This document shows positions 21,924-32,498 of a DNA stretch of 64,000 nucleotides, piece after piece. The translations under genes and the position numbers were made by a program. Every line of letters begins with the position of its first letter. Position 1 is the stretch's first letter. The notes beneath the pieces are model-generated. The model was not told the origin of the DNA and made no database searches. It saw nothing but the letters and a program-made list of their open reading frames with translations. The stretch comes from Psychrobacter sp. JCM 18903 (GTDB lineage: Bacteria; Pseudomonadota; Gammaproteobacteria; Pseudomonadales; Moraxellaceae), in NCBI RefSeq assembly GCF_000586475.1, contig NZ_BAWJ01000013.1, forward strand, positions 43,119 to 107,118, in the 5' to 3' direction.

Positions 21924-22015
21924 GGACAGAACCTATATATAATTTTTCGAATAAAAAATAGAGGATTAGAAAGCATTCATTAAGAAAGTAGAGACAGTAT
22001 ATAACTACCTGCCTA

Positions 22016-22059
22016 AAAAGCAAAAATAGCATTTACCGCTGTTGACGATAAATGCTATT
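22016..22059 (-). terminator. Terminator downstream of accD
   Basis: AATAGCATTTA / TAAATGCTATT forms an 11-bp stem with a 13-base loop, followed on the minus strand by TTTTGCTTTTT. It lies between accD (ends 22158) and folC (starts 21923), so folC may have its own promoter or depend on read-through. Confidence 0.75.
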
Positions 22060-22157
22060 GATTGATCTTAGTTAGTCAGCAAAATTGATCATGCTACTAA
22101 GCATAAGTCATGCGGAATATTAAACTCAGTTATCCATTAGTCAAGCTGATGAGCAAA

Positions 22158-23150
22158 TTAAGCATCAACATTAGGCATGCGGCTTAACTTTGCCAGCAAA
22201 CGATAAATGGTATCAATCATTTGATGACGATGCACCACTTCATCGACCACACCGTGCTCTAACAAGAACTCGGCACGCTGGAACGGCTCTTCTAGCGTCT
22301 CACGAACCGTTTGCTCAATCACACGCTTACCAGCAAAGCCGATCATGGCTTTTGGTTCTGCTAAATGAATATCACCTAACATAGCGAGCGACGCAGTCAC
22401 ACCGCCATAAACAGGATTGGTCAAGATCACGATATACGGCACGCCAGCAATTCTCAAACGCTCAATCGCTGCGGCAGTACGAGCCATCTGCATCAAAGAC
22501 AGCAAACCTTCTTGCATACGTGCGCCGCCAGAGGCAGCAAAGCAAACTAAAGGAACTTTGTCTGCCAGTGCTTTCTCAGCTGCTTGGACAAAACGATCGC
22601 CAACCACTGAGCCCATAGAACCGCCCATAAAGCGGAAGTCAAAGGCACAAGTCACCACATCAAGATTGCGCAGCTTACCATACAGCACAATCAGCGCCTC
22701 AGACTCGCCTGTCTTATCTTGTGCTTCTATCATACGCTGCGGATACGGCTTGCTATCCACAAATCTTAGCGGATCTTTGGCAGTAAATTGTTGCCCAAGC
22801 TCACCTTCTACTTGATCGAGTAGCCAGTTTAAGCGCTCACGAGCACTCATCGGTAAATGATGATCACAATGCGGGCAAACATAGCAGTTAAAAATAAGCG
22901 CCGTATTGGTAATCATCGAATGACAATTACTGCACTTGGTTGACGGTTCGGTCTCTACTGCTGTCAAAGGCGCTGTCAATTGCTGTTTAATACCCGGTAT
23001 CGGGCGATTAAACCACGATTGCCCAGCAGTATTACCGTTTGGCTCAGCGTTGCTTTTTTCAGTATGGTTCAGAGTTGTCATATCAGGTTTTATTATCGTA
23101 TCAGTCATATTATTCGCCATTATCAAAGGCTTATCGACAAGCTGGCTCAT
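22158..23150 (-). CDS. accD: Acetyl-CoA carboxylase carboxyltransferase subunit beta
   Basis: 330 residues. AccD pairs with AccA to move CO2 from carboxybiotin to acetyl-CoA, the first step of fatty acid synthesis. The zinc finger KCSNC...CYVCPHC (residues about 72-95) and the crotonase-like core (FRFMGGSMGSVVGDRFVQAA, FAASGGARMQEGLLSLMQMA, GGVTASLAMLGDIHLAEPKA, GFAGKRVIEQTV) are intact. The N-terminal extension before the zinc finger is about 70 residues, longer than in most homologs. A start at the internal Met 11 or 15 is possible. Located between trpA and folC, as in many gammaproteobacteria. Confidence 0.95.
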   Translation of the reverse strand: MSQLVDKPLIMANNMTDTIIKPDMTTLNHTEKSNAEPNGNTAGQSWFNRPIPGIKQQLTAPLTAVETEPSTKCSNCHSMITNTALIFNCYVCPHCDHHLPMSARERLNWLLDQVEGELGQQFTAKDPLRFVDSKPYPQRMIEAQDKTGESEALIVLYGKLRNLDVVTCAFDFRFMGGSMGSVVGDRFVQAAEKALADKVPLVCFAASGGARMQEGLLSLMQMARTAAAIERLRIAGVPYIVILTNPVYGGVTASLAMLGDIHLAEPKAMIGFAGKRVIEQTVRETLEEPFQRAEFLLEHGVVDEVVHRHQMIDTIYRLLAKLSRMPNVDA

Positions 23151-23389
23151 GCGCTTGTCCCTAAGAATCGATTTATAAGGATCAGTTCAATCGTCACATA
23201 TCCTCATAACTTTCGCAGTTATAAAGCGCAGTTATAAGGCACGCTTACGTGAAACTGTAACAATTTATATGTGATGTTAGTTTACACACGTAAACTAAAT
23301 TTAGCAAAGTCATTTAACCCTGTCTTTATAAACATTGTTATTCATATTGCCATGACGATTTAAGTGACGATAATTTAACTTTATTTCAC

Positions 23390-24213
23390 TCAGGCACTCA
23401 AACTATCAAGTGCACCACGTAGCTCATCCATTTTTGCCATGATTTTTTGCTGAGCGGCGGCAACCGCAGTGCTATCATTGGCATCTATATCAGCAAATTT
23501 TGAACCAAGGCACTACCGACAATAATACCATCCGCATGCGCTCCAATCGCTTTGGCAGACGTTGCATCACGAATACCAAAACCCACACATACTGGCAAAT
23601 CGGTCGCTGCTTTAATCGCTTGCACTTGAGTCGCAACATCATCAGTATCAAGCGTTGCCGAACCCGTCACGCCTTTTAATGACACATAATAAATATAACC
23701 ACCGCAATGGGTCAATACTTGCTCACGGCGCTCAGGCAAAGTCGTTGGTGATAATAAGAAAATCTCATTCATCGAATTTTCAGTCAAATGTTGGGTAAAA
23801 CTGCCCGCCTCGCTTGGTGGTAAATCAACCATCAAAATACCATCCACACCTGACTGCTCACATAGCGCGACAAAGTTGTCATAGCCAATGATTTCCACGG
23901 GATTTAGATAACCCATCAAAATGATGGGGGTCTGCGTGTCTTGCTGACGGAATTCTGCCACCATTTTTAGCGCATCACGTGTACTCGTACCTGCGGCTAA
24001 TGCACGCTCTCCAGCTAAAGCGACGACTGGGCCATCTGCCATCGGGTCAGAAAACGGCAAGCCTACTTCAATCATATCCGCGCCGTGCTTAACTAAGTCA
24101 TGTAAGAGGCAAACGAAGTTGCTTGGATTAGGATCGCCTGCCATGACATAAGGAATCAGGGCTTTTTTGTTTTGGGCTTTTAGGGTTTCAAAAGTGCTTT
24201 CAATTCTGGTCAT
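23390..24213 (-). CDS. trpA: Tryptophan synthase alpha chain (frame break near the C-terminus)
   Basis: TrpA cleaves indole-3-glycerol phosphate to indole, passed through a tunnel to TrpB. The catalytic Glu (DMIEVGLPFSDPMADGP, about residue 49) and Asp (GVDGILMVDLPPSEA) are present, as are the phosphate-binding VCVGFGIRDATSAKAIG and HADGIIVGSALV. The frame ends early after VQNLLI. With one A added to the AAAA run near 23505 it reads VQKFADIDANDSTAV and on to LRGALDSLSA, stop at 23392-23390, total 274 residues. That is the usual length, so the break is probably an error. Confidence 0.93.
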
Positions 24214-24342
24214 AGTGTTCTCTTGATTATTATAAACTGGCCTAGTTAACCCTTTATTTAAGAATCCATATTAAACAAAGGGTGTTAAGCAATTTTTCTT
24301 ATAATGAATAAATCGTAAAATAGCTTATAAAAATAGAGGCCA

Positions 24343-25617
24343 CTACAACTCAATCCCTTCCGCCTTCATCACTGAATGCAAATCTTTGTCGCCACGACCA
24401 GACATATTAACAATGATCGTTTGATCAGGCGTCATTGTCTTAGCAAGCTTCAATGCATAAGCAACGGCATGAGCAGATTCAAGCGCAGGGATAATGCCTT
24501 CTTTGCGCGTCACTTCATGGAAGCCTTCTAGCGATTCTTTATCGGTACAACCGACATATTCAACACGCTTCATGTCTTTTAAGAAGCTGTGCTCAGGACC
24601 AACGCCAGGATAATCAAGACCCGCTGAAATAGAATGCGTTTCTTGAATTTGACCTTCATCATCGGCCATCAGATAGGTACGGTTACCATGCAGTACACCG
24701 ATACGACCAGCAGCCAATGGTGCTGAATGACGACCCGTTTCGATACCGTCACCCGTTGCTTCAACGCCATACATTTTAACGTCAGTATCGTTTAAGAAAT
24801 CAAAGAACAAGCCAATAGCGTTTGAGCCACCACCCACACAAGCGACTAATGCATCTGGTAATTTACCCGTCATTTGCAGATGCTGAATACGTGCTTCTTT
24901 GCCGATAATCGCTTGGAAATCGCGTACCAATAACGGATAAGGATGCGGGCCAGCGACCGTACCGATAATATAATAGGTGCTATCGACATTAGTAACCCAA
25001 TCACGCATCGCTTCATTCATGGCATCTTTCAGTGTCCGTGAACCTGAAGTTACTGGTACCACTGTCGCACCGAGCAAGCGCATACGATAAACGTTCATCT
25101 TTTGGCGCTCGACATCATCCGCACCCATATAAACGATACATTCTAACCCTAAGCGCGCGGCGATTGTCGCCGTCGCTACGCCATGCTGACCTGCACCCGT
25201 TTCAGCAATGATACGTTTTTTACCACTCATTTTGGCAAGTAGTGCTTGTCCAATGGTGTTATTCACTTTATGTGCGCCAGTATGGTTTAAGTCTTCACGT
25301 TTAAAATAAATTTGCGCACCGCCTATCTCATCACTGAGACGCTTAGCATGATATAAAGGCGTTGGGCGGCCGACATAATTGACCAAATCGTTGTGATACT
25401 CTTCCCAGAATGCAGGATCGGCTTTGACCTTGGTATATAACGCTTCTAGCTCTTCTAGTGCTGCCATCAAGGTTTCAGAGACAAAGCGACCGCCATGCAC
25501 GCCGAAATGTCCACGGGCATCAGGATATTGATTGAAATCTTGCACGTTCTCTGGATTGGTGAAGGTATTGATAGCTTTAGCAGTAGCCGATACATCTTTG
25601 CTCGCGACATGACTCAT
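24343..25617 (-). CDS. trpB: Tryptophan synthase beta chain
   Basis: 424 residues. TrpB condenses indole and serine using PLP. The PLP lysine lies in [20 protein letters not shown] (about residue 108). [20 protein letters not shown] and the phosphate-binding [18 protein letters not shown] are intact, and the C-terminus has [12 protein letters not shown] 20-residue leader precedes the first conserved segment. Its ATG is 102 bases past trpF, and trpA follows 129 bases downstream, so the three probably form one transcription unit with accD. Confidence 0.97.
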   Translation of the reverse strand: MSHVASKDVSATAKAINTFTNPENVQDFNQYPDARGHFGVHGGRFVSETLMAALEELEALYTKVKADPAFWEEYHNDLVNYVGRPTPLYHAKRLSDEIGGAQIYFKREDLNHTGAHKVNNTIGQALLAKMSGKKRIIAETGAGQHGVATATIAARLGLECIVYMGADDVERQKMNVYRMRLLGATVVPVTSGSRTLKDAMNEAMRDWVTNVDSTYYIIGTVAGPHPYPLLVRDFQAIIGKEARIQHLQMTGKLPDALVACVGGGSNAIGLFFDFLNDTDVKMYGVEATGDGIETGRHSAPLAAGRIGVLHGNRTYLMADDEGQIQETHSISAGLDYPGVGPEHSFLKDMKRVEYVGCTDKESLEGFHEVTRKEGIIPALESAHAVAYALKLAKTMTPDQTIIVNMSGRGDKDLHSVMKAEGIEL

Positions 25618-25719
25618 GATAACTCCTACTCTAATAAGTGGTATTTTTTAAGATAAATAAGGGGGAAAATTTTCCAAGTAATTAGCTATTTAACGGATAA
25701 AAAGTTCACGGCTAAAAAA

Positions 25720-26403
25720 CTAGTTACTGATATTCGAAGGTTCGCCAAGCGTCTCATTTTGCCATCGGTCGCGTTTTACCGCTTTCATAAAGGCACGCAT
25801 TTTGGCAGCGTCTTTTTTGCCTTTGTCAGACTCAATCCCACCGCTGACATCGACCGCATAAATAGGCAAGTCTAAAGTGGCAGCGACATTATCGGCATCC
25901 AGTCCGCCCGCTAAAATAATAGGTAGCGAGCTGTCTTGCGGTAGCAGACTCCAATCAAAACGTGCCCCTGTGCCGCCATATTTATGGGGATGATAAGCAT
26001 CCAATAAGATACTGTTCGCGCCAGCGGCAGCAAACTCATTAATCTCGGCGCTTACGCTAGCAGCGGTGTGTTGGTCAGCATTAATACGCAGCGCTTTTAT
26101 CCAGCGTTTATTGACCGCACTGGCCAGCTGCGCACATTGCTCCGGTGTTTCATCACCATGGAATTGAATGATATCAAAAGCGACCTGATTCGCTAATTCT
26201 ATCAGCTCTGCGCGCGGCATATTCACCACTAGAGCCACTATACTTATAAAAGCTGGCAAAGACGCACTTAACGATTGCGCCTGCTCGATAGTGACAGCGC
26301 GTGGACTGGGCGGATAAAACACCAAGCCAACCGCATCAACACCCAACTGGGCGGCAATTTTAATATCATTAGGCTGGGTAAATCCGCAAAACTTAACGTG
26401 CAT
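25720..26403 (-). CDS. trpF: Phosphoribosylanthranilate isomerase
   Basis: 227 residues of TIM-barrel type. TrpF isomerises N-(5-phosphoribosyl)anthranilate in tryptophan synthesis. The conserved opening VKFCGFTQPNDIKIAAQLGV carries the catalytic Cys (usual text KICG; Phe here). GLVFYPPSPRAV, VALVVNMPRAEL, IIQFHGDETPEQCA, ILLDAYHPHKYGGTGARFDW (catalytic Asp) and ILAGGLDADNVAATL follow. A polar C-terminal tail of about 15 residues is extra. It heads the trpF-trpB-trpA group, divergent from the photolyase gene. Confidence 0.95.
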   Translation of the reverse strand: MHVKFCGFTQPNDIKIAAQLGVDAVGLVFYPPSPRAVTIEQAQSLSASLPAFISIVALVVNMPRAELIELANQVAFDIIQFHGDETPEQCAQLASAVNKRWIKALRINADQHTAASVSAEINEFAAAGANSILLDAYHPHKYGGTGARFDWSLLPQDSSLPIILAGGLDADNVAATLDLPIYAVDVSGGIESDKGKKDAAKMRAFMKAVKRDRWQNETLGEPSNISN

Positions 26404-26613
26404 GATGTGACCTTAGATATAACACTCAGTACGACATTATTAGACTGTCTTCGCTACATTGACGGCAAGTAAACGTCAATTGCCAACGCTAAAGCGTAAA
26501 TATGAGGATTTGTTAATTGAATGGTAAATCCATTGCATCCAAAAACTTATCCTAGCATACTTTTATTACCAGTTTTGTTTATGATTGCGATTGATTAATA
26601 GAGGGATAGTTGA

Positions 26614-28304
26614 ATGTCTAAAACGGCGGCGGAAACATCTCATAACACCGATAGCACAGATAGCACCGAAACAAGCAATGTCAACAATAACGACGATGCC
26701 ACTAGCGTAAATCCAGCACATTATTTAATGTGGTTTCGTCGTGACCTGCGAGTTCATGATAATACTGCTCTAGCTGCGCTTTGCGAGCAGGCAAATGCGG
26801 ATAACGCCTCAGTAAGCGCTGTTTACTTCGTGACGCCTGAACAATGGCAAGCACATGACATGTCGCTGACACAGCTCGACCATATAGCTCGCACTTTGCC
26901 TATCCTAGCCAAATCTCTGCAAACACAATTAAATATCCACTTAACAGTACAAGTCAGCTCAAGCTTTTCTGACTGTGTTGAGGCGATGCTAGATATTTGT
27001 AGCGCGAACCAGATTAGCACTGTGATGGCAAATCACGAGTACGAAGGCAATGAGATTAAGCGTGATGAGCATTTAACCAAACAGCTTGCAAACAACAATA
27101 TAGAATTTATCCGCTGGCATGATCAATGTATCTTGCCACCACAAACCATCACCACGAACGATGACAGCATGTATCAGGTGTTTACCCCATTTTATAAAAA
27201 ATGCGGCATACCTTGGATATCAGCACCATACAAATGCATGAGGCATCCGCCATAAATGGCAACACTAAAGCCAAACTAGAAGTCTCAAACGCCAGTGCTA
27301 CTATCGAAGATATAGAAAGAGTAAGTAAAGAAGTAGGCGAAGATTATCAAAAGGCACTGCAAAATACTGGCTTATTAGAGCACATTGATATAGACATACA
27401 GCTTGAGCACGCTCGGGCAGCCTACCCTGCTGGCGAAGATGCAGCTTGCCAGCGTTTAGAGGACTTCATCGCTGAGGATATTGATAACTACGATATCAGT
27501 CGCGATGTACCCAGTTTAAATACCACCAGTCAGCTATCTGCCTACCTGACTATTGGCGCAATCAGCCCCAGACTTTGCTACTTACAAGCTACCCTACAAT
27601 TAAGCAAAGCACTGGGAGAATTACATGGGAATGGCGGTGACACCTTAGACAGCGGGGATAGCTTTAACAACACTGATAATAACGACATTAACCGCTGGAT
27701 AAGTGAGCTAGCTTGGCGTGACTTTTATCGTCATGTTTTAGACTATAAGCCCGAGCTGATTCGCCATCAAGCGTATAAACATGAGACTGATGTCAAAATT
27801 AACTGGTCATATAATCAAGACGATTTTGAGGCATGGTGCATAGGTAAAACTGGCGTGCCGTTAGTCGATGCGGCAATGCGCTGCCTGAATGCGACGGGCT
27901 TTATGCACAATCGCTTGCGGATGGTCACGGCGATGTTTTTGACCAAGGATTTATTGATTGATTGGCGCTTAGGTGAGCGCTACTTTATGCAGCAGCTGAT
28001 AGATGGTGACTTTGCGTCCAATAATGGTGGTTGGCAATGGAGCGCGTCGACTGGCACCGACTCTGCACCTTACTTTCGCATTATGAACCCTTTTAGCCAA
28101 GCCAAAACCCACGATACCGATGGCGAATTTATCAAGACGTGGCTACCTGAGCTAAAAGCCATTCCTGCCACCATCTTGCATAGCGAGGATAAAATGCGTC
28201 AAGCACTGGCAAAGGGCGGTAAGTTTGCTGATATTAATTACCCATTACCGATGGTCGAACATAAAGCGGCTCGCCAATTAGCGATTGCTGAATTTAAAAA
28301 ATAG
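26614..28304 (+). CDS. phrB: Deoxyribodipyrimidine photolyase (frame broken)
   Basis: About 563 residues after correction. It repairs UV cyclobutane dimers with FADH- and an antenna chromophore. The N-terminal antenna domain begins HYLMWFRRDLRVHDNTALAA after a 30-residue Asn/Ser/Thr-rich leader. At about 27205 the frame breaks: AAAAAATGCGG reads KKWRHTLD if one G is restored. The FAD domain follows: TSQLSAYLTIGAISPRLCY, WISELAWRDFYRHVL, GVPLVDAAMRCLNATGFMHN, NNGGWQWSASTGTDSAPYFR and IMNPFSQA. A highly acidic linker occurs near residues 330-350. Divergent from trpF. Confidence 0.92.
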
Positions 28305-28391
28305 CAAAATAGCGACGCATGACATCAACACTAAAACCTCAATTTACTAAGAGTGTCAGCTATTGTATTTTAATCACATTATCTACCCTTC

Positions 28392-28567
28392 CTAGGGCGT
28401 GTCCTCATTTTAAAAATGGTGATAAAAATGAGATAAATTACCGTCAAACAAGGAAAGTAGCGCACATAATATCGAAATATTAAGAAGCTGTTTGACGATG
28501 TTTGGCAAAATTTAGCTATTTTTAGCACATTTAGAAAGTAATCGATTGAATTTAGGACACGCCCTAG
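28392..28567. mobile_element. MITE-like element with 14-bp terminal inverted repeats
   Basis: 176 bases bounded by CTAGGGCGTGTCCT and its exact inverse AGGACACGCCCTAG. Inside there is no gene, only AT-rich DNA; a 91-codon leftward frame crosses one end and is not credible. The CTAG at both tips could be a target-site duplication, as for some IS5-family elements (inference from the tetranucleotide only). The layout fits a non-autonomous element moved by a transposase coded elsewhere. It lies between phrB and the small membrane-protein gene. Confidence 0.7.
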
Positions 28568-28581
28568 TATCAGCTGGCTGC

Positions 28582-28743
28582 TTATAATATGCGGGTTTGG
28601 ATAATGTATAAGGCATAGGCTAGTAGAGTGAAGCTTATAATTAACAGTACCCATGTCGCAAAAGAAAGCGATTCTTTCGCTTTAGGGCGCTTATTAAGCT
28701 GATCTTCAGGCTTAGAAGACGGTTTATTATTAAGAGTTGTCAT
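28582..28743 (-). CDS. Small single-helix membrane protein
   Basis: 53 codons starting MTTLNNKPSSKPEDQLNKRP, preceded by AAGGTGG at a good distance from the ATG (28743). A hydrophilic, basic N-terminus is followed by one membrane helix (FATWVLLIISFTLLAYALYI, residues 28-47) and a short tail, TRIL. The pattern predicts an inner-membrane protein with its N-terminus in the cytoplasm. I do not recognise it. The MITE-like element begins 15 bases past its stop. Confidence 0.65.
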   Translation of the reverse strand: MTTLNNKPSSKPEDQLNKRPKAKESLSFATWVLLIISFTLLAYALYIIQTRIL

Positions 28744-28911
28744 ATACGCCACCTTTTATATAGGGTTATATTACCAACGAAATTCATAAGTTACTTATGA
28801 ATAATAGATAAGCTCTACTATACAATATAAATGGCGTTACTTTAAGTGTTTCCAATGAATAAGCTAACGTATGATTATCTAGTCTATGGCTCTAATAAAA
28901 TTATGTATGTA

Positions 28912-29649
28912 TTATTTTACTGGTATCTGGCACGCGCCTGCACCTTGCGTAGTTACCGTCACAACTGCACCAGTTAACGAAAATAGCTGTTGCAGTTGGG
29001 TTTGCGCATTTTCTAGTGCCATATTCATGACATCACCGCGACAAGCGCGTTCGAGCACTTCTTTTTTTGCCATACTTTGCGCTTGTTGCAATATTTTTGG
29101 ATCGACTTGCATCATGCCAAAAGCACCCGTCTGCCAATCATAAATCTCGATATCGTCTAGATAAACTGAAAATATCTCTGATGGTGGGATGGTAATATTG
29201 ATTTGCGGCATCACTGAGACTGGCGTATTGGCACCCGCTTCTTGTACCTCATCGACGTTAATTTCAGGCTGCACCACTTGTACCATCTCTGGGGTAAGTG
29301 CACTTAAATCAATCCCCGCCTCCACTCGTCCGCGCGCGATAAACAAACCTTTTTGCTCGTCTTGCCACAGCTTCATCCAACTGCCAGGACGTTGACTGGT
29401 AATGACGGTATCGACACTAAACGCCACCGTTTCCAAACGATTCAATTTTTGGATTTGTGTGACCACGCCTTCACGAGTAATGGTTTCTATCGGCTCTTCC
29501 TTGGTTATATTCTGCACACTATAAATAGCAAAAACGATAGCGGCTAAACCGATGAGCAATATCATCCACGACATCATCGCAATGGGTTTTTTCGCTTGTG
29601 AGTTAGTCGCATCATTATTAACAGGAGATCGATTGTCAGGATTATTCAT
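28912..29649 (-). CDS. DUF4230 family membrane-anchored protein
   Basis: 245 residues. After a polar N-terminus there is one membrane helix (MMSWMILLIGLAAIVFAIYS, about residues 25-44). A periplasmic domain follows in the DUF4230 style: VVTQIQKLNRLETVAFSVDT, GLFIARGRVEAGIDLSALTP, INITIPPSEIFSVYLDDIEI, and a helical C-terminus with two Cys (ERACRGDVM, GAGACQIPVK). Function unknown. It is monocistronic as far as I can see, oriented toward the small protein gene. Confidence 0.8.
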   Translation of the reverse strand: MNNPDNRSPVNNDATNSQAKKPIAMMSWMILLIGLAAIVFAIYSVQNITKEEPIETITREGVVTQIQKLNRLETVAFSVDTVITSQRPGSWMKLWQDEQKGLFIARGRVEAGIDLSALTPEMVQVVQPEINVDEVQEAGANTPVSVMPQINITIPPSEIFSVYLDDIEIYDWQTGAFGMMQVDPKILQQAQSMAKKEVLERACRGDVMNMALENAQTQLQQLFSLTGAVVTVTTQGAGACQIPVK

Positions 29650-30207
29650 ATAAACACCCTCAGAGTTTTATCATTTATTTTTATTAAACGTATAACAAAT
29701 AACTGTCTAAATGATAAATGCTACTTTTGAGCAGCAACTTCAAGTAATAACTACCAATACGCTACATAATGACTAGCGCTACCATTTACTATAAATACCC
29801 TAAAAACTGGTAAATAATCGAGTTGTAGTGACCTCATTTGCTTGTTTAAGTCACGTTCTGTCTGAAAAAACAAAAAGTCATTGCGTCTTAGGCTAACTTT
29901 ACCTAACATAGTCAGATTGTATAAGCAAAATGTTGGCGTACATCTATTTTTCTGGTCTTTATGCGTAAAGTATGACGCTGCCAACATCAACGTTTTAATA
30001 CAAAATAAAAAGTTCCAGCCTTTTTGTAAGGCGTTTTATGAACGCACTTTCTATTCATGTACTGTTTGTCACAGTACTTTTTAGCTAGGCATGTCCTAGA
30101 CTATTACCAAGTGATACAAAGGTAAGCTTGCGTCGGCCATCAAAGCACACGCTCAACATCCTACTATTTCTTATTTATTTTATCGTTGATAAGGTTACGC
30201 TTTATTT
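29650..30207. other. Gene-free stretch upstream of proS
   Basis: 558 AT-rich bases between the divergent DUF4230 gene and proS. Short frames of 67-79 codons exist on both strands but lack a ribosome binding site and protein-like composition. No structured RNA or T-box-like element recognised; the promoter of proS was not resolved. Confidence 0.4.
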
Positions 30208-31926
30208 ATGAAAGCCAGTCAATTTTTATTTGCCACTCTAAAAGAAACCCCAAGTGATGCCGATATTGCCTCAAGTCAATTGATGGTGCGTGCCGGTCTT
30301 ATCCGAAAGATTGCTTCTGGGTTATATATTTGGTTGCCCATGGGGCTACGCATCTTGCAAAAAGTCGAACGTATTGTTCGTGAAGAGATGCAAGAAGTTG
30401 GTGCACAAGAAGTGCTCATGCCGATGACCCAGCCTGCCGAGCTTTGGCAAACGACCGGACGCTTTAACGATTATGGTCCTGAGCTGTTGCGCTTCAAAGA
30501 CCGTCATGATCGCGACTTTGTGCTTGGTCCGACGCATGAAGAAGTCATCACCAATCTGGCGCAAGGCGAGCTGCGTAGTTATAAACAATTACCAATCACC
30601 TTTTTCCAAATTCAGAACAAATTCCGTGATGAGATTCGTCCACGTTTTGGTGTGATGCGCGCACGCGAATTTACCATGAAAGATGCTTATTCGTTCCACG
30701 TTGACCAAGCCTCACTCGCCAAGACTTACCATGATATGTATGACGCTTATACACGTATCTTTACCCGTTTGGGTTTAGATTTCCGTGCGGTACAAGCGGA
30801 TACTGGTTCTATTGGTGGTTTTGCTTCACACGAATTTCATGTCTTAGCAGACAGCGGCGAAGATGATATTGCCTTCTCTGATTCTTCTGATTATGCGGCC
30901 AACGTTGAGCTTGCTGAATCAGTGAGCACCGCTGAGCGTCAGCCACCGAAGATGGAGCGCGAAGACGTCCTGACGGAAAATATGACCAGCTGTAAAATGG
31001 TTGCTGAACATTTAGGCTTACCATTAGAAACGACGGTCAAAACATTAATCGTTCATGGTCATACCGAAAATGATGAGCCACAGCTTATCGCTATCGTATT
31101 ACGCGGTGATCATCAGCTAAATACGATCAAAGCTGAGAAAATCGAAGAGGCCAATGTGCCGCTGACAATGGCTTCTGATGAAGAACTGAAAGCTGCTGGT
31201 CTGCATAAAGGCTATATTGGCGTTAATTTGGATATGCCTGTCTTTGTTGATCGTTCGGCAGCAACTTTGTCAGACTTTGTATGCGGTGCCAATGAAGTCA
31301 ACAAACACACCACTGGTATGAACTGGGCGCGTGATGCGAGCATTACTCGTGTCGTTGATGTACGCAATGTACAAGAAGGCGACCCTTCTCCTGATGGTAA
31401 AGGCAGCCTAAAAATCAAACGTGGTATCGAGGTCGGTCATATCTTCCAGTTAGGTGATAAGTACTCGCAAGCGTTAAATGCTACCGTATCTGGTGAAGAT
31501 GGTAAGCCTGTGACCCTAATGATGGGTTGCTACGGTATTGGTGTGAGCCGTATCATTGCCGCTGCTATCGAACAGAACAACGACGAAAACGGTATCATGT
31601 GGCCACAGACGCCAACGGTTAATGATTCAATCGCTCCTTTTGAAGTCGCTATCATACCGATGAAGTCAAAAGAAGAGACGGTAATGGAAACGGCAACAGC
31701 ACTGTACGAAGAGCTAAAGGCTCAAGGTATCAATGTGCTTCTTGATGATCGTAACGAGCGTCCAGGTGTTAAGTTTGCTGATCTAGAATTGATTGGTATT
31801 CCACATCGTATCGTGGTTTCAGACCGTAACTTGGCTGAAGGCAAGTACGAATACGTCAATCGCCGTGAGACAGAAAAGCAAATGCTGAGCCGTGAAGAAG
31901 TCATGGCAAAAGTGAGCGGCAAATAG
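30208..31926 (+). CDS. proS: Prolyl-tRNA synthetase
   Basis: 572 residues, the bacterial type with an inserted editing domain. It charges tRNA-Pro and clears mis-acylated Ala-tRNA-Pro. Class II motifs: motif 1 around [15 protein letters not shown], motif 2 [20 protein letters not shown], motif 3 [18 protein letters not shown]. The YbaK-like insertion lies at about residues 225-400 ([20 protein letters not shown]). The anticodon-binding domain is at the end ([20 protein letters not shown]). A strong terminator follows 24 bases past the stop. The same genome segment carries tRNA-Pro(GGG). Confidence 0.97.
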   Translation: MKASQFLFATLKETPSDADIASSQLMVRAGLIRKIASGLYIWLPMGLRILQKVERIVREEMQEVGAQEVLMPMTQPAELWQTTGRFNDYGPELLRFKDRHDRDFVLGPTHEEVITNLAQGELRSYKQLPITFFQIQNKFRDEIRPRFGVMRAREFTMKDAYSFHVDQASLAKTYHDMYDAYTRIFTRLGLDFRAVQADTGSIGGFASHEFHVLADSGEDDIAFSDSSDYAANVELAESVSTAERQPPKMEREDVLTENMTSCKMVAEHLGLPLETTVKTLIVHGHTENDEPQLIAIVLRGDHQLNTIKAEKIEEANVPLTMASDEELKAAGLHKGYIGVNLDMPVFVDRSAATLSDFVCGANEVNKHTTGMNWARDASITRVVDVRNVQEGDPSPDGKGSLKIKRGIEVGHIFQLGDKYSQALNATVSGEDGKPVTLMMGCYGIGVSRIIAAAIEQNNDENGIMWPQTPTVNDSIAPFEVAIIPMKSKEETVMETATALYEELKAQGINVLLDDRNERPGVKFADLELIGIPHRIVVSDRNLAEGKYEYVNRRETEKQMLSREEVMAKVSGK

Positions 31927-31950
31927 TTTTACTCGTTAAAACTGTGCCAT

Positions 31951-31990
31951 AAAAAGCGCCTATCTCATAAATGAGATAGGCGCTTTTTTT
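31951..31990. terminator. Bidirectional terminator between proS and the LprI-like gene
   Basis: AAAAAGCGCCTATCTCAT and ATGAGATAGGCGCTTTTTTT pair perfectly around a 2-base centre. A-run and T-run flank the stem, so it can stop both the rightward proS and the leftward neighbour. Nearly the same stem recurs at 37998-38033. Confidence 0.92.
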
Positions 31991-32012
31991 ACTTCTAAAA
32001 AAATGAAAATTG

Positions 32013-32414
32013 TTATTTGATATTATATTTTTTGGCAATCGCCTTACTACGTTTCTGTGTTTCATTAGCGGTGCAAACATTAGCGCTAATCTGGGCGTAT
32101 ACCACAGAATTATTCATTGGACCTTCGTAGTCAAAATCACACTTATCGCTGCGAATCTTTAACCATATACGCTGTTCTTTATCCAACTGCTGTTGTTGTG
32201 TCTTATTCAAAGTACGATAAACGCTCATATAGATTTTATTAAGGCGATTTTTTTCGACTACAATCGCATCGTTACCACAATCATAAGCCACTTCCATATA
32301 AGCATTTTCACAGTTATATTGATTTTCCACAAATGCAGCCTGTGCCAACTGCAAGGTAGCTAGAGACAAAGTAGCAGTCCCTAGAGCAGTTAAAAAGCTG
32401 GTTTTTAACTTCAT
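32013..32414 (-). CDS. LprI / DUF1311 family periplasmic protein
   Basis: 133 residues. The signal peptide (ALGTATLSLATLQLAQAA) is cleaved near residue 26. The mature part has the DUF1311 pattern: paired Cys (YNCENAYMEVAYDCGNDA), DKEQRIWLKIRSDKCDF and a further Cys near SANVCTANET. Members include the lysozyme inhibitor LprI of mycobacteria, but most are uncharacterised, and inhibition here is only a possibility. It ends at the shared terminator with proS. Confidence 0.75.
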   Translation of the reverse strand: MKLKTSFLTALGTATLSLATLQLAQAAFVENQYNCENAYMEVAYDCGNDAIVVEKNRLNKIYMSVYRTLNKTQQQQLDKEQRIWLKIRSDKCDFDYEGPMNNSVVYAQISANVCTANETQKRSKAIAKKYNIK

Positions 32415-32498
32415 AACTGCATCTCAATATTCATAAAATAAGGTTTATTGAGTATAGAAAAGAACGCGCATCAATGAAAGCTAAAAATTAATATTTAT

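Noticed and set aside
28379..28654. 91-codon leftward frame across the MITE-like element
   Set aside because: It crosses one end of an inverted-repeat element and overlaps, in another frame, the better supported 53-codon gene with a clear ribosome binding site.
29751..30084. Two opposing frames of 67-79 codons upstream of proS
   Set aside because: They overlap each other on opposite strands, lack start signals and show no domain-like pattern.
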